A stretch of 64,000 bases of DNA from Vigna angularis (lineage: Eukaryota > Streptophyta > Magnoliopsida > Fabales > Fabaceae): positions 37,318,077 through 37,382,076 of the forward strand of contig NC_068973.1 in NCBI RefSeq assembly GCF_016808095.1. The letters run 5' to 3'. The notes under the pieces were generated by a model that saw only the letters and a program-made list of their open reading frames with translations, ran no database searches and was not told the origin of the DNA. Of this stretch, positions 61,211 through 64,000 are shown one piece after another. Every line of letters starts with the position of its first letter. Position 1 is the stretch's first letter. A program made the position numbers and the translations under genes.

Positions 61211-64000
61211 ATGACGAGGAATGCCTTCGCTGCTCTCTACCGACACCGCGCACCTATTCTTAAATCTGCTCGTACATTTCCTCTGACTACTACTCTCTGC
61301 AAACTATCCGATTTCTATTCGCTGTTTTATATTCAATTATTTTTAGAATTTAGTGGCCTTAGGTTATTGGTGCTATTATTGTACTGAGAGTTCTTTTTCT
61401 TGCAGATTTATATCACGACAGTTTCACTGAAATTATCTTGCGCAAATGCTTGCCGTTGGATTGCCCTTCCTCGTCATGCTTGCTGCACCGAAAGTCGTGA
61501 GTGTGTTTTTGTTTTCCGTGCTCAACCGATTACCTAAAGTCGAGTTTTTGTCTATTTCATGTTTTGTGACTTTCAAATTTTTGGTTCTTTGTCTGCAGAT
61601 ATTCAACTGGTTTCACCAGTGTGCATGGCGAAACGCCCTCTGCTGAGTATGCGAGGATGAGGAGGGAATCGCTTGAAAGTAAATTTGGGCATGCTCTTGG
61701 AACTTATAGTTCGAAGAGTTTCAATGCTATCTACCGGTTTGGCCCCTTTTTGGCTTTGTACAGGGCAGCAATTATTTCATTTCATGTGTTAAGGCTAGCC
61801 ATGTGGCAATTATTCGTTCAAGACATGAAAAAACGTGCTGTTAAGGTAAACATGATATTTTCTCATATTGTTTTGCGGATACACTAGGGAATGAGCAGAC
61901 GTTACTTTTGGGTTGTGGTAAGTAACAGGTTTGGTGATATTGGAGAGGATTAAAACCAGTTAACTGGTTGAACAAAAATTCAAGGAAGCTTCTTTATTAT
62001 AAATCTTTTAGAAGTTGGGCGAACAAAAAGACAGTAAATAGAGAATGTGGAGAATGTTTCTTCAACTAACACTTCTTCCAGCTGTGGAGAATGTGATTTC
62101 ATTATTTTTAATGCTTATGGAGAACTGGTTTAAATGAACATTGATACACATTTTTTTTTTGCAGTTTCGTGAAACTCTAATACGCTTGGGTCCTTTCTAT
62201 ATCAAGGCAAGTTTTTCTCACAGGTTATTTTGTTTGGTTTCTGCTTTCATTAGCTGTTCATTCTTGCGTTACTCTTTCTATACTATACATGACCTATGCT
62301 GAGGTTAATTTAAGATATAGTATCAATTTCTCTCTCTCACTCAAACTTCTGCTCTTACTCTAAAATAAACTTGTATTCGGTGTCTGGTATGAATAAATTG
62401 ACCGTTTCAAGGGTTTATGATCCTGGATCAGAATCTCTGTTTTTCCCATTATTTGTTTTAATTTGAGATATTTAGTTTTCTTTATCCAATTTTGCCTTTA
62501 CCACAGAAATGCAATAGTCACGTGTCCAATTCTTATGATTTTACTCTAGATAGCTAGTATCTTACGTTATTACATTTTTTCTTTTACGTTGTAAAAACAT
62601 TTGAATATATATAAGCTTTTCTTTTTGTTTTCCTTCTTTCCCGCATTGTCATATGACATATATATATTGAATGGAGCAAGAATTAATATGTAACATGTAT
62701 TAAATGTATCACATGTGCAGTTCTTATGTTTGACAATATCCATTCATGATTCCAGCTTGGGCAGGCATTGAGCACTCGGCCTGACATATTACCAACAATA
62801 TATTGCCAAGAACTTGCCAAGTTACAGGTACAATGACATCTTCCATTGTACTTCAAGCATGTAATCAAATGCTGCAGGTGCATCTATTGACTATAGCTAA
62901 GCTCTTGTCTTTTGTAACTTGTATTTTTATAAAGCCTTATAACTTTGTTATTGATACTACAGGATCAAATACCTCCGTTTCCAACTGACGTTGCAATCAA
63001 ATCTATTGAGAGTCAGTTTGGTGTTCCTATTGATGAAATTTTTAATGACATCACCCCGTCACCTATTGCAGCAGCATCCTTGGGGCAAGTATATAAAGGT
63101 TAGTTAACAACAAAAGTTAGCTTAGAATTTATTCTGATTTTGAATATTTCATATTTGCTCATGTTCTGTTCTTAAAATTGATATTTTAGAATAATATTTA
63201 TATGTCTGAGGAAGATTGAAGTGTTTACTTTTGTCACTTCAAGTGTTGCAGCTCACCTGCATTCTGGAGAGCTGGTTGCCGTAAAGGTACAGAGGCCCGG
63301 TATGTCTCTTTCATTGACTCTTGATGCTTTGCTATTCCATATGATAGGGGGCCAATTAAAACGGTTTGCCAAGGCCCGGAGAGATCTTTTTGTGGCAGTA
63401 AATGAAATGGTGAGTTCCTTTATAACAGAGCACAAAGATCTCATTTGCTTTGTATGACGTATTCTTTAACCTGGCATTTAAGAAATAATATTTTCCTTCT
63501 GTGTATGATGACCACTATAGCAGCTGACTGTTATGGAGTGTTATTTTTAGTTTACATTGCAATTGCTTTATGTGTTAGTCATTGTAGATTAATGCAACAG
63601 GTCAGGCACATGTTTGATGAAATTGATTATGTCCTGGAGGGAAAAAATGCTGAGCGCTTTGCTACTCTCTACTGTTGGTCTTCTGGTAAGTTAAATACTA
63701 TTTTCTTTGATATAGTCTTGTCATGTCCCTAAATCTACGATGTTTTTGAATCTCAAATTCGAATTTTATATAATGCTAAATACTTTAATGTGTGATGTTG
63801 TTAAAGGAGAGAAAATGAGAGACATATGTTACTATGTATAACGGCTAGGATAATTACACATAAAAATCTGGTGCTACTCTACTGTTCCTCAAATGAGAGG
63901 GCAGTGTGCAATATATATTAGGTTATGAACATTTCTGCTATTAGCTTGATTAAATAATTTTTAGCATTCAGTTTAGATTGGTAGTTGTTCTTAGAATCAG
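61211..64000 (+). CDS. ABC1/UbiB (aarF-domain) atypical kinase, N-terminal part
   Basis: Secure exons are 61599-61845, 62165-62206, 62756-62827, 62963-63098, 63252-63409 and 63601-63685. The gene continues past the right edge. The encoded chain has the UbiB-family hallmarks: KLGQ-ALSTRPD (KxGQ motif), PIAAASLGQVYK (Ala-rich nucleotide loop), ELVAVKVQRPG (the VAIK lysine) and FDEIDYVLEGKN (ExD motif). The catalytic and metal-binding part lies outside the window. ABC1K proteins act in plastids or mitochondria, many of them in isoprenoid-quinone metabolism. Upstream exon 61406-61500 fits if its donor is GTGTGT. The first exon (ATG 61211, basic organelle-type N-terminus MTRNAFAALYRHRAP) has no clear donor. 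The intron after 62206 begins GCAAGT, a GC-AG intron. Confidence 0.88.

Overview
The window is plant nuclear DNA. It is A+T-rich, with intron-split genes using GT/AG borders, long (TA)n microsatellites and several nested transposable elements. The proteins are clearly those of a dicot. I suspect a legume of the Phaseoleae (Vigna/Phaseolus type) from the character of the repeats, but that is an inference that needs a database search.

Layout of genes. 638-754 (-): first coding exon of a PP2C phosphatase that runs off the left edge. 6084-10772 (-): seven-exon gene for a protein with four Myb/SANT-like modules (LIMYB/At2g24960 type). 21947-22249 (-): 100-aa cytochrome-b5-like MAPR protein. 31927-33036 (+): small plastid-type DnaJ cysteine-rich zinc-finger protein. 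34008-35908 (-): TIC55, a Rieske oxygenase of the chloroplast inner envelope. 36715-39800 (+): RNA lariat debranching enzyme DBR1. 42125-44224 (+): class III peroxidase. 46666-47795 (+): decayed, partly deleted eIF3b copy. 49554-50372 (-): single-exon DUF1336 protein. 59807-60053 (-): 51-aa one-helix membrane protein in two exons. 61211 to the right edge (+): ABC1/UbiB-type atypical kinase. I assembled intron borders by hand; reading phase closes in every complete gene model, and the first exon of the ABC1 gene is unresolved.

Layout of mobile DNA. 11741-14992: PIF/Harbinger-like element (TIR GGCTGTGTTC, TSD TTA). 16512-21143: 4.6-kb element with long terminal inverted repeats inside a (TA)n tract, carrying GC-rich gene-like DNA and a degenerate ORF. 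24554-30389: LTR-like unit (TG...CA, 5-bp TSD GGAAT) holding two 56-bp tandem arrays, one of which is split by a 2,498-bp CACTA element (TSD TAT). 51322-52151: 830-bp MULE-like element with a 9-bp imperfect TSD. 55908-56979: another inverted-repeat element bounded by (TA)n tracts.

How the parts relate. The genes are unrelated housekeeping and plastid functions, not a pathway. Most match, from memory, genes that lie close together in Arabidopsis on the related segments At2g24.8-25.0 and At4g31.7-31.9, so this looks like an ancient conserved gene neighbourhood expanded by transposon insertions. I saw no CRISPR array, rRNA, convincing tRNA or operon. The most noteworthy items are the four-module Myb/SANT gene next to a Harbinger-like element, the set of near-perfect GTAATCG palindromes inside that element, the nested LTR/CACTA structure, and the eIF3b relic.
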